Of a stretch of 50,487 bases of DNA, positions 15,227-23,686 are shown piece after piece (the first letter of the stretch is position 1; each line of letters starts with the position of its first letter). Under the pieces are notes generated by a model. The model saw nothing but the letters and a program-made list of their open reading frames with translations, ran no database searches and was not told the origin of the DNA. A program made the position numbers and the translations under genes. Origin of the DNA: HGM11416 sp034104345 (GTDB lineage Bacteria > Bacillota > Clostridia > Christensenellales > Borkfalkiaceae); contig JAXEDY010000009.1 in NCBI GenBank assembly GCA_034104345.1, positions 1-50,487 of the forward strand, written 5' to 3'.

Positions 15227-16999
15227 TCAGCCGAGAACTTTTTTTATTTCTTCGATAACGCCCTGCGGGGTTATTTTAAGTTCGTTTAAAAGTTCAGAGG
15301 GGTTATATCTGTCGTAAAACTTCTTTTCAAGCCCGTAATTTTTAATTTTTATATCGCTCGTTCCGTAATACGAAGATATTTTTTGACCAAACCCGCCGCT
15401 TAAAACTCCGTCTTCGAGCGTGATAATAAATTCGTGGTTTTTCTTTAAACTTTCAAGCGTTTTTTCGTCTGATTCGGAAGGAGTGCGAACGTTTACGAGC
15501 GTGGGTGCAAACCCAAGTTCCGCTTTTATTTTATCCGCAAATTCTTTGCCTTTTTTATAAAAATCGCCGAGTGCTAAAATTGCGACTTTTTCGCCTTCTT
15601 CTTCGACCGAGTAAGTTATTTTTCCGCTTTCGCCGACTATAAAATCTCGGGTTTCTATCGAATTTTCGGTTATTCCGCCGGGCATTAAAATCATAACGGG
15701 ACCGTCGTTTTTATCGAGCGACCAGTTTAGCATCTGCAAAAATTCTTTTTTGTTTGCGGGGCATAAAACTTTAAGTTCGGGAATGTTCGAAAAAGCGGGA
15801 ATCGCAAAAATTCCGAGATGCGTTACGTCGGTAAGCCCGTCGAAATTGCAATAGTTTAAAAGTATGGTAACATGGTTTTTGTTTATGCACACGTCGTGCG
15901 AAATCTGGTCGTAGGCGCGTTGCATGAAAGTCGCGTTGGTTATAACGAGCGGTTTAAGCCCGCCCTTTGCAAGCCCCGATGCCATTGCTACCGCCTGTTC
16001 TTCGGCAATGCCTACGTCGATAAAATGCTTGCCCATCGCAATTCTGTCATCCGGCGATAACGCCATGCTCCCCGGCATATTAGGGGTTACGGCAACGAAT
16101 TTGTCGTCGGTTTTCGCTCTGTTTAAAATGTATTCGCGCGCAACCGCCGTATAACTTTCGCCCGCAAAATTAACGGTGGGTTTGCCCGTTTGTCTGTCGA
16201 ACGGCACCGTCCAATGCCACGCTTCTTTGTTTTGTTCGGCAAATTTATAGCCCTTGCCCTTAAGCGTGTTTATATGTACCGCAACGGGGTGATTTATATC
16301 TTTTACGCTTTTAAAAAGTTTTATAAGCGCCGAAACGTCGTTGCCGTTTTCTTCGTAAATATAATCAAGCCCGAACGCTTTGAACACGTTATTTTGCGAT
16401 TTTCCGCCCGTTTCGCGTAAATCTTTAAGGCTTTTATAAATTCCGCCGTGCGTTTCCGAAATGGATTGTTGATTATCGTTAATTACGATTATCAGGTTAG
16501 AATTAAGTTCGCTGCCCGCAACGTTAAGCCCTTCGAGCGCTTCGCCGCCCGAAAGCGAGCCGTCGCCGATAAGCGCGATAACGTTCTCGTCTCCGCCCGC
16601 AACGTCACGCGCCTTGCAAAGCCCCGTGGCAAGCGAAATCGAAGTGGAAGTGTGCCCTACGTTAAACAAATCGTGCTCGCTTTCGTCGGGGTTTGTATAA
16701 CCCGAATCTTCTTTGAAATGCGCGTCGCAAATATAACCCGCTTTTCTGCCCGTAAGCATTTTGTGCGGATAACTTTGGTGCGATACGTCGAACACGAATT
16801 TATCTTTTGGCGACGAAAAAACATAGTGCATTGCGATTTCGGCTTCGACTATCCCAAAGTTTGGCCCGAAATGCCCGCCCATTTTGGTAAGCCTGTTAAA
16901 AAGCGCTTCGCGTATGTCTTCAGCCAAAGCGTTAAGTTCGTATATGCTTAACTTTTTTACGTCTGCGGGCGAATTTATTCTGTTTAAAATTTCATACAT
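15227..16999 (-). CDS. dxs: 1-deoxy-D-xylulose-5-phosphate synthase (DXS-type transketolase)
   Basis: 590 residues, slightly short for DXS (about 620). The N-terminal TPP domain has GGHFGPNFG, DVSHQSYPHKMLTGR, GHTSTSISLATG and GDGSLSGGEALEGLN (TPP/Mg motif, about residues 145-159). WHWTVPFDRQTGKP follows. The pyrimidine domain has catalytic Glu334 in GIAEEQAV and then DGLTDVTHLG. DXS condenses pyruvate and glyceraldehyde 3-phosphate to open the MEP isoprenoid pathway; dxr lies 18 kb away. Several sites differ from canonical DXS, so this may be the second DXS-like clade or a paralogue with another acyl acceptor. Single gene with its own terminator. Confidence 0.78.
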   Translation of the reverse strand: MYEILNRINSPADVKKLSIYELNALAEDIREALFNRLTKMGGHFGPNFGIVEAEIAMHYVFSSPKDKFVFDVSHQSYPHKMLTGRKAGYICDAHFKEDSGYTNPDESEHDLFNVGHTSTSISLATGLCKARDVAGGDENVIALIGDGSLSGGEALEGLNVAGSELNSNLIIVINDNQQSISETHGGIYKSLKDLRETGGKSQNNVFKAFGLDYIYEENGNDVSALIKLFKSVKDINHPVAVHINTLKGKGYKFAEQNKEAWHWTVPFDRQTGKPTVNFAGESYTAVAREYILNRAKTDDKFVAVTPNMPGSMALSPDDRIAMGKHFIDVGIAEEQAVAMASGLAKGGLKPLVITNATFMQRAYDQISHDVCINKNHVTILLNYCNFDGLTDVTHLGIFAIPAFSNIPELKVLCPANKKEFLQMLNWSLDKNDGPVMILMPGGITENSIETRDFIVGESGKITYSVEEEGEKVAILALGDFYKKGKEFADKIKAELGFAPTLVNVRTPSESDEKTLESLKKNHEFIITLEDGVLSGGFGQKISSYYGTSDIKIKNYGLEKKFYDRYNPSELLNELKITPQGVIEEIKKVLG

Positions 17000-17151
17000 A
17001 TTTTTATTGCTCCCTTGGGTTTTTGCGCGTGTTTTTTTAACGCCGCAAAGGCATTTTCGCGCAAATTTTATCGTGTATATTTTAATTCTTTTTTACGCCG
17101 TTAAAACACTTTTCCCGAACGGGCACAGCGGATTTAGACGGCATAATATAC

Positions 17152-17179
17152 CGATAATCGACTTATAGACGGGCTTTTT
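17152..17179 (+). repeat. Copy A of the 32-bp intergenic motif
   Basis: Core CGATAATCGACTTATAGACG followed by GGCTTTTTT, 46 bases past the comF stop. It shares the core with four other intergenic sites (see findings). Confidence 0.6.
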
Positions 17180-17224
17180 TGTTTTTTCGGCGAATAACTC
17201 CGCCGCATAAATTCGGTAAAAAAG

Positions 17225-18046
17225 CTAATAATTTTTCAGCTTTTGAACCGAAGCGACGGTTAAAACGGCAACAAAATTCGCGCCGTGTTTTTTAAGCAGT
17301 TTGCAAATGCTTTCTACGGTGGCGCCCGTTGTCATAACGTCGTCGATAAGCAGAACGCGCTTGTTTAAAAGTCGTTTGCGGTTTTTCACTCCGAAACTGC
17401 CTTCAAGATTTTTCTTGCGTTCCTCAAACGACAAAGTTGCCTGCCTTTTTGTTTCGCGGCGCTTATAAATAATATCGTTTTTAACTTCGATGCCCGAAAA
17501 GCAAGAAAATTGCTCGGCTAAAAGTTTCGCCTGATTATACCCGCGCTCTTTTTCGCGTTCTTCGGTCATTGGAACGTATAACGCAAAATCGCAACTAAAA
17601 AAGTTTTTTAAATAAACGTTGCAAAGGTCTCGGGCGAAAATTTTAGCGATATAGCGCTTATTTTCGTATTTAAGCGACCAAATAAGTTGTTTTATAGGCT
17701 CGTCGTAATCGTAAACGGCGCGCGCCGCGTCGAAATGCGTTTCGCGCCCGCTGCACGAATCACAACGCTCGGTTTGATAAACGGTTTTTCTGCCGCAATG
17801 GTTGCACACCGCACCCGAAAGCAAAGGCAGATTCTTTTCACATTCTTCGCAAAAGGGCTTGCCTGAAAAATTTTCGCGCCCGCAATCGTTGCAAACTGCG
17901 TTTATCGGGAACAAAAAATCGCAAAGTCGCCCCGCCGAGTTTTTTAACTTTTGCCGTTTTTCTTCGTTTTCTATTTTAAAAATCCTTTTAAAAAAACTAT
18001 GCGGTTTAGGCTTTTTATCTCCTTCGCCGCTTTTCGAACCTTTCAT
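17225..18046 (-). CDS. comF: ComF family protein (phosphoribosyltransferase-like)
   Basis: 273 residues. After a basic N-terminal extension of about 45 residues come paired Cys motifs (CNDCGRENFSGKPFCEEC, then CNHCGRKTVYQTERCDSC), the zinc finger of ComF proteins. The C-terminal half is a phosphoribosyltransferase fold with VLLIDDVMTTGATVESICKL (PRPP loop). In competent bacteria ComF helps take up single-stranded DNA; many non-competent bacteria also keep it. It starts five bases after galM ends, so the two form an operon. No other competence genes are visible here. Confidence 0.9.
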   Translation of the reverse strand: MKGSKSGEGDKKPKPHSFFKRIFKIENEEKRQKLKNSAGRLCDFLFPINAVCNDCGRENFSGKPFCEECEKNLPLLSGAVCNHCGRKTVYQTERCDSCSGRETHFDAARAVYDYDEPIKQLIWSLKYENKRYIAKIFARDLCNVYLKNFFSCDFALYVPMTEEREKERGYNQAKLLAEQFSCFSGIEVKNDIIYKRRETKRQATLSFEERKKNLEGSFGVKNRKRLLNKRVLLIDDVMTTGATVESICKLLKKHGANFVAVLTVASVQKLKNY

Positions 18047-18051
18047 TTTAA

Positions 18052-19080
18052 TTATTTTTTAACCGAAAAAACGTAAGCGGTACGTTTTTCGAACTTTTCG
18101 CCGGGGCGCAAAACCGACGACGGAAACGCGGGTTGATTTATAGCGTCGGGGAAGTTCTGCGTTTCTAAGCACAAAGCCGCGCGTTTAACGTATATTCTGC
18201 CGTTTTTGCCCTTGGCTCCGTCTAAAAAGTTACCCGAGTAAAACTGCACGCCGAAGTTATCGGTGTATGCGTCCATTACGATGCCCGTATCTTCGGCATA
18301 TAAAGTCGCAAATTTTTCGAATTCGCCGTAGTTTTTAAGTTCGAAATTGTGGTCGTAACCGCCGCCGCAGGTTATTTGTTTATGCGGATAATCGATGCGT
18401 TCGCCAACTTTTACGGGCGTTCTGAAATCGAAAGGCGTATCTTCGACGTACATGCGTTCGCCCGTGGGGATGAGGTCTTTGTTTATGGGCGTAATGTTAT
18501 CCGAATTTATAGTTAAATAGTGGTTTAAGATCGTTTGCTCGCCCGAAAGGTTAAAATAAGAATGGTTTGTAAAGTTTACGGGGGTTGCTTTGTCGCATTC
18601 GGCTTTATAACACAGATTTATGCCGCTTTTATCGAGATAATAGCAGACTTCAACCTTTAAATTGCCGGGATAGCCTTCTTCGCCGTCGGGGCTTAAATAG
18701 GTCAAACGCAAACGTTCGCCGTCTATGCGTGCCGAAAAAATCTTTTTATCGAAGCCGATTTTTCCGCCGTGCAGGCTGTTTTTGTTGTCGTTTAAATAAA
18801 GCGAATATTTTTCGCCGTCGAGTTCGAATTTGCCGCCCGCTATACGGTTTGCATATCTGCCGATGAACGCGCCGAGATAGCCGCCGTTGTTTTCATATCC
18901 CGCAATATCGTCGTATCCTAAAACAACGTCGCGTTTTTCGCCGTTTTTATCGGTTACGAACAAGTTTTTAACGGTGCAACCGTAATCGAGAACATGCGCG
19001 CTTATAACGCCGTTGTCTAAAATATATTCGGTTACTTCTCTGCCGTCCGCAGTTTTTCCGAATGGCTGTTTTTTAATCAT
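18052..19080 (-). CDS. galM: Aldose 1-epimerase (galactose mutarotase)
   Basis: 342 residues from ATG 19080, with AAAGGAG upstream. Motifs typical of the family: GRYANRIAGGKFELDG, LHGG, VNFTNHSYFNLSG (catalytic His), a second His in GGYDHNFEL, and the catalytic Glu in LCLETQNFPDAIN. It interconverts alpha and beta anomers of hexoses in the cytosol and suits the surrounding glycan-use genes. First gene of an operon with comF. Confidence 0.93.
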   Translation of the reverse strand: MIKKQPFGKTADGREVTEYILDNGVISAHVLDYGCTVKNLFVTDKNGEKRDVVLGYDDIAGYENNGGYLGAFIGRYANRIAGGKFELDGEKYSLYLNDNKNSLHGGKIGFDKKIFSARIDGERLRLTYLSPDGEEGYPGNLKVEVCYYLDKSGINLCYKAECDKATPVNFTNHSYFNLSGEQTILNHYLTINSDNITPINKDLIPTGERMYVEDTPFDFRTPVKVGERIDYPHKQITCGGGYDHNFELKNYGEFEKFATLYAEDTGIVMDAYTDNFGVQFYSGNFLDGAKGKNGRIYVKRAALCLETQNFPDAINQPAFPSSVLRPGEKFEKRTAYVFSVKK

Positions 19081-19120
19081 TTAATTTTTTCTCCTTTCGG
19101 TTTTTTAATTCGTTTTTTAT

Positions 19121-19152
19121 AAAAAGTCCGCCTATAGGTCGATTATCGCATA
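19121..19152 (-). repeat. Copy B of the 32-bp intergenic motif
   Basis: On the minus strand TATGCGATAATCGACC continues as TATAGGCGGACTTTTT, 41 bases upstream of the galM start. GATAAT could also act as a -10 box here. Confidence 0.65.
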
Positions 19153-19282
19153 GTTCGCGTTTTTTTGTCGATTTTTGTGCGCGCTTATTTGTTTTACAAT
19201 AAATGCGATTTCTTCACGCCTTTCGGCTTTATTTATCTTTATTTATCGTAATTTACCGTATATGTTCGATAATTTATTTTTT

Positions 19283-20749
19283 TTAGTTTTTTAAATACTC
19301 GTCGATTTTCTGCGCGGCTTTTCTGCCCGCGCCCATTGCGAGTATTACGGTAGCCGCGCCGCTCACCGCGTCGCCGCCCGCAAACACGCCGCTTACCGAA
19401 GTTTGCAAATCGTCGTTTACGACGACGCACCCGCGGCGATCGGTTAAAATTTCGCCCGATAAATCTTTTATTATGGGGTTAGGCGAAGTGCCGAGCGCCA
19501 TAATAACCGCGTCGGCAAGGGCGTTATATTCGCTGCCGAGGATAGGTTCGGGGCTTCTTCTGCCCGATTCGTCGGGTTGACCGAGTTGCATTTTTTGAAG
19601 TCTTACGCCCGTTACTACGCCGTTTTCGCCAAGAATTTCTACGGGGTTGCACAAAAACGAAAATTTAACCCCTTCTTGTTCGGCGTGCAAAACTTCTTCT
19701 TTACGCGCGGGAAGTTCGGCAGCCGTTCTGCGATAAACTATGGTAACTTCGCTGCCGAGCCTTAAAGCCGAGCGCGCCGCGTCCATAGCGACGTTGCCGC
19801 CACCTACAACTATCACCTTTTTAGCCATTTTTACGGGGGTTTTCGAGTTTTTATCGTAAGCCTTCATAAGGTTAATGCGGGTTAAAAACTCGTTTGCCGA
19901 AAACACGCCCGAAAGTTCTTCGCCCTTTATTCCCATAAAACGCGGAAGCCCCGCGCCGCTCGCAATAAAAAACGCTTTATATCCTTGCTTCTTAAGGTCG
20001 CTTAAATAAAAAGATCTGCCCGCCACCGCGTTATAAACGAACTTAACTCCGCTTTTTTCAAGCCGCTCTATTTCGCCTCTTACGACGTTTTTGGGAAGTC
20101 TGAACTGCGGAATTCCGTAAGTTAAAACGCCGCCCGCTTTATGAAGCGCTTCGAAAACGGTAACTTCGTAGCCGCGGCTTATAAGATCGCCCGCCGCCGA
20201 AAGTCCCGCAGGTCCCGAACCTATTACCGCTACTTTTTGTTTTTCGGGTTTTTTAGCCGCGTTATCGTTTGCAATTTCACTTGCAGCACCCGCATTTTCG
20301 ATTTTATCTCCGACATCGTTTTCGCCCGCACCTTTATCGTCTGCTTCGTTTTCGTTGCCGCCGTTTATTAAACCCGCGTGATAATCGGCGCAAAAGCGCT
20401 CTAAATTACCGATTGCGACGGGTTTACCTTTTATGCCGCGCACGCACCTTTTTTCGCACTGATTTTCCTGCGGGCAAACCCGCCCCGTAACTGCGGGCAA
20501 CGAGTTTGTGGAAGTTATGACTTTATATGCGTTTTCGAACTCGCCGCATGCGCAAAACGCAATAAATTCGGGGATTTTAACGTTTACGGGGCAACCCGAA
20601 ACGCACGCCGGTTTTTTGCAGTTTAAGCAGCGTTTTGCTTCGGCAATCGCTTGTTCCGCGGTGTAGCCGCGCGCAACTTCTTCAAAGTTTTTTGCCCTTT
20701 CTTCCGCGTTTAAAAGCGGCATATCCGTTCTTTCGTTAGTCGAATCCAT
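19283..20749 (-). CDS. NADPH-dependent glutamate synthase-like / NfnB (NfnL) subunit
   Basis: 488 residues. The N-terminal region has Cys clusters CLNCKKPACVSGCPVNVKIP and CPQENQCEKRCVRG for [4Fe-4S] clusters. FAD-binding GSGPAGLSAAGDL and NADPH-binding VVGGGNVAMDAARSALRLG follow, ending in SGVFAGGDAVSGAATVILAM. It matches GltD-like/NfnB proteins. Directly behind an NfnA-like gene (13 bases), it should form the electron-bifurcating NADH-dependent ferredoxin:NADP oxidoreductase (or SudA-type sulfide dehydrogenase). A charged, low-complexity insert (residues about 128-162, NENEADDKGAG) separates the Fe-S and FAD parts and is unusual. Confidence 0.87.
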   Translation of the reverse strand: MDSTNERTDMPLLNAEERAKNFEEVARGYTAEQAIAEAKRCLNCKKPACVSGCPVNVKIPEFIAFCACGEFENAYKVITSTNSLPAVTGRVCPQENQCEKRCVRGIKGKPVAIGNLERFCADYHAGLINGGNENEADDKGAGENDVGDKIENAGAASEIANDNAAKKPEKQKVAVIGSGPAGLSAAGDLISRGYEVTVFEALHKAGGVLTYGIPQFRLPKNVVRGEIERLEKSGVKFVYNAVAGRSFYLSDLKKQGYKAFFIASGAGLPRFMGIKGEELSGVFSANEFLTRINLMKAYDKNSKTPVKMAKKVIVVGGGNVAMDAARSALRLGSEVTIVYRRTAAELPARKEEVLHAEQEGVKFSFLCNPVEILGENGVVTGVRLQKMQLGQPDESGRRSPEPILGSEYNALADAVIMALGTSPNPIIKDLSGEILTDRRGCVVVNDDLQTSVSGVFAGGDAVSGAATVILAMGAGRKAAQKIDEYLKN

Positions 20750-20762
20750 AATCAGCCCCCGT

Positions 20763-21659
20763 TTACGCTTTTTTAAACAAGTTGCAATTTTCGCGGCGAT
20801 GCGATTCGAACTCGGCGTATTGCGAGTTACGCTTTAAAAGCGAATCGTAATCTACTTTATGCCCGTCGAAATCGGGGCCGTCTACGCACGCGAATTTGAT
20901 TTTTCCGTCGACGTTCAATCTGCAACCGCCGCACATTCCCGTGCCGTCGATCATAATCGGGTTCATGCTCACTATCGTTTTAACGCCGTATTTTTCGGTA
21001 ACCTTGCTAACGTTTTTCATCATTATAACGGGGCCGACAGCCATAACTTCGTCGATTTTTTCGCCGCAAAGTTTATAGCCTTCACACCCGCCGCCACTTT
21101 CGATACCGTCGCAATTACAATCTGCGTTTTCAGCCAGAATTCTTTCGAGCGGCGAAGTTACGAACCCCTTTTCGCCCGCCGAGCCGTCGTCGGTAACCAG
21201 AATAACCTTATCGCACGCGGCTTTAAATTCATCAAGCAGAATAACCGCGTTTTGGTTTTTAAACCCGATAATTGCGGTTACTTTTGCGCCCGCCGCTTTA
21301 AAAGCCTTGGCAACGGGAAGCGCGATAGCCGAGCCGACTCCGCCGCCCACTACCACCGCGTTTTTAATTCCGCTTGTTTCGGTAGGTCTGCCCAAAGGTC
21401 CGCACACGTCCGAAATATAATCGCCTTCGTTAAGCGCGGCAAGTTCCGCCGTGGTTTCGCCTACCGGCTGAAAAGCAATGGTTACGGTCTGCCCGTCGCG
21501 GTCATAATCGGCTATTGTAAGTGGAATACGCTCGCTGTCCAAATTTGGGCGAACGATAACGAACTGCCCCGCTTTTGCGTGTTTTGCAACGAGCGGCGCA
21601 CAAATTTTTACGCTTATAACAAAGTCGCTTAATCTTTTTTTCTCGATAATTTTATACAT
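20763..21659 (-). CDS. NfnA-type ferredoxin-NADP reductase subunit
   Basis: 298 residues of the PyrK/NfnA/SudB family. N-terminal FAD domain (ERIPLTIADYDRDG), NAD-binding VVGGGVGSAIALPVAKAF, and a C-terminal [2Fe-2S] segment GTGMCGGCRLNVDGKIKFAC followed by VDGPDFDGH. The first cysteines of the cluster may lie in the unusual insert CNCDGIESGGGCEGYKLC before GEKIDEVMAVGP. It forms the small subunit of the bifurcating transhydrogenase with the next gene; the complex balances NADH, NADPH and ferredoxin in anaerobes. Confidence 0.88.
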   Translation of the reverse strand: MYKIIEKKRLSDFVISVKICAPLVAKHAKAGQFVIVRPNLDSERIPLTIADYDRDGQTVTIAFQPVGETTAELAALNEGDYISDVCGPLGRPTETSGIKNAVVVGGGVGSAIALPVAKAFKAAGAKVTAIIGFKNQNAVILLDEFKAACDKVILVTDDGSAGEKGFVTSPLERILAENADCNCDGIESGGGCEGYKLCGEKIDEVMAVGPVIMMKNVSKVTEKYGVKTIVSMNPIMIDGTGMCGGCRLNVDGKIKFACVDGPDFDGHKVDYDSLLKRNSQYAEFESHRRENCNLFKKA

Positions 21660-21677
21660 ACTTTTAAACTTTTTTAA

Positions 21678-23648
21678 CTATATAACTTCTTTTATTCCGA
21701 TAACTGCGGCGGTTAAGCAGATAACGCCCGCCAAAAGGTCGGCGCAGGCAACCCACCATATCTGCGTTATGCCAAATGCCGCCAAAACGGCGAGAACGGC
21801 TTTAACGCAAACCGAAAACCACAGCGCGAATTTTTTTGATTTAGCCGCCTTTAACGCGAGTTTATAAACGTAAGGAACGAACGCTATTTCGTCAGATTCG
21901 ACGTATGCCGCGGCGTTTACTTCGAGATCTTTGCCCGCCGAAAGCGCAATAAAATAATCTTCGGCTTTACCCGCCGTAGTTATGCAAAGCACGTTTTCGG
22001 TTTGAAGTTCTTTTATTTTTTCAAGTTTTTCTTCTTCGGTATTAAAGCAATAATATTCGGATATTTTAAGTTTTTTGCACGTTTCTTTTGCTTCTTCGCC
22101 AGGAAGCAGAGTTAGAAGCGCAAGCCGTTTGCCGCAATCTTTAAGTTCGAGCGCGGCGCCGAATGCGTCGGGTTTTATTTCGCCGTCTTTTAAAATCGTG
22201 TTTTCGAAGTCGAACGCCACGGTTTTGCATTTTTCGGCTTTAACGCAATCTTTTTGCTTAAACGCCATAACGCCTTTATCATAGCCTATCGCAAGCGAAA
22301 CTATGCCCGCTATCGACGAAGCCGATACGGTAAGCGCCGTGCCGCACAAAACGGCTACGGTTGCCATGGCATATCCCCACCTATCAAGTCCGCTTAAATA
22401 AGTTACCGAAAATACGGGGGCAACGAACGTAACCGCCAAAAGAACGATAATCGCTATGCCGCAAACAAGGTTGCCTTTTTTATCAAAAAACTTTTCTATC
22501 TCGTTTTTTTCTTCTACGCGCGATATAAAGTCTTTCTGTCTTACGGAAAGTCCGCTTAAAAATCCGCTTTTAACGCAAGCCGTCGAATCCGATAAAAACT
22601 CGTCGCCTTTTAAAATTTTATCGCCTTTTTTAAGTTCGCGCTCGCTCGTTTGAGGCTGCGTTTCGCCGTTTTCGAAAACCGCCGCCGTGCGCAAAACGGT
22701 TGAAAGCGGCGAAGTAAGCGTTGCTTCGAGCGGGCAGATTTCGCCTTTTTTAAACGAAAGTTCGTCGCCCGCGTTTATATCGATAAGCCTTATTTCTTTT
22801 TCTTTGGTTTTTTTGTCTTTTTTAATTAAAATCGTATATCTTTCGTCGATGTTTTTCGCCGCGGTTTTGCCGAGCGCAAACGATTTAAGTCCGCGCGCCG
22901 CGATTTTTGCGGCGAAGAATATTAGCGTTACCGCCACCGCCTGTTCGGGATACCCCAAAAACAACGAAGCCGCTATGCCGAGTATTACGAGAAGTTCGGG
23001 TGTAAAAATGCGCTTTGCCGTTACGTCGCATATTACGTCGTAAATAAGTTCGTATCCGCTTACCGCAAAAGCAAGCGCAAACATAAACATTTTGCCGTAA
23101 TCGTTATTTACGAAATGCCCGATTATAAGCGCGACTATACCGATGCCAAGTTCGATAAGGCATTGCGCCGTTTCGCTTAAACGCTTGCGGTGTTTTTTGC
23201 TTTTTTCGGATTTCCCGTCGGCATCTTCGTAGTTTTCTCCGTTTTCACCCGATTCGGCTCCTCCCGATTTATTATCGTTTTTTACAAAGTCTGCTCTTTC
23301 ATAAACGCTTTCGCGCGCGAACGCTTCGGCTTCTTCGAGAGGCTCCGAAAGTTCGCCCGCCTTATTTTCGGTCGGGTTTTCTCCCGCCGAACCGCTTTCG
23401 GCTGCTTTTGCGTTTTCTTCGTCGGTTTTTTCGAAATCGATAACGCAACCGGTATCTTCGGCGGCTTGCACCACCGCGGCGAACGCGTCGTAATCGCTTG
23501 CCAGGTCGTCGAGTTCGTAAGTCAAAACCGAAATCGAAACGTCTACGCTTGCCGAAAGAACGCCGCTTATACCCTTTACTTTTTGTTCGAAAGCCGCAAA
23601 GTCGCCCGTTTTTTCAAGGTAAAACTTGCTTTTTCTGTTCTCTCTCAT
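21678..23648 (-). CDS. P1B-type ATPase pseudoenzyme (catalytic motifs degraded)
   Basis: 656 residues, intact ORF. An N-terminal HMA-like fold lacks CxxC; an acidic linker of about 85 residues follows, then TM helices in P1B order. The actuator-domain position of TGE reads NGE (327-329). The metal-gate CPC in TM6 reads CGT (435-437). The phosphorylation motif DKTGT reads DFENT, keeping only Asp480. GDGxND is not found (TTAG region near 557). The C-terminal TM pair is normal. It therefore has the shape of a heavy-metal transporter but probably cannot cycle ATP. It lies 18 bases upstream of nfnA. It may be a sensor, scaffold or redox-linked membrane partner; a fast-diverging active pump is the alternative. 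Confidence 0.8.
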   Translation of the reverse strand: MRENRKSKFYLEKTGDFAAFEQKVKGISGVLSASVDVSISVLTYELDDLASDYDAFAAVVQAAEDTGCVIDFEKTDEENAKAAESGSAGENPTENKAGELSEPLEEAEAFARESVYERADFVKNDNKSGGAESGENGENYEDADGKSEKSKKHRKRLSETAQCLIELGIGIVALIIGHFVNNDYGKMFMFALAFAVSGYELIYDVICDVTAKRIFTPELLVILGIAASLFLGYPEQAVAVTLIFFAAKIAARGLKSFALGKTAAKNIDERYTILIKKDKKTKEKEIRLIDINAGDELSFKKGEICPLEATLTSPLSTVLRTAAVFENGETQPQTSERELKKGDKILKGDEFLSDSTACVKSGFLSGLSVRQKDFISRVEEKNEIEKFFDKKGNLVCGIAIIVLLAVTFVAPVFSVTYLSGLDRWGYAMATVAVLCGTALTVSASSIAGIVSLAIGYDKGVMAFKQKDCVKAEKCKTVAFDFENTILKDGEIKPDAFGAALELKDCGKRLALLTLLPGEEAKETCKKLKISEYYCFNTEEEKLEKIKELQTENVLCITTAGKAEDYFIALSAGKDLEVNAAAYVESDEIAFVPYVYKLALKAAKSKKFALWFSVCVKAVLAVLAAFGITQIWWVACADLLAGVICLTAAVIGIKEVI

Positions 23649-23686
23649 ATCGCTTTCCTTCCTTTATTTATTCTTGTATCGTTGCC

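Noticed and set aside
16448..16951. Plus-strand ORF of 167 codons opposite dxs
   Set aside because: Antisense shadow of the TPP domain region.
20859..21632. Long plus-strand ORF (257 codons) opposite nfnA
   Set aside because: It is an antisense shadow of a well-conserved gene; codon bias keeps the complementary frame open, and there is no family resemblance.
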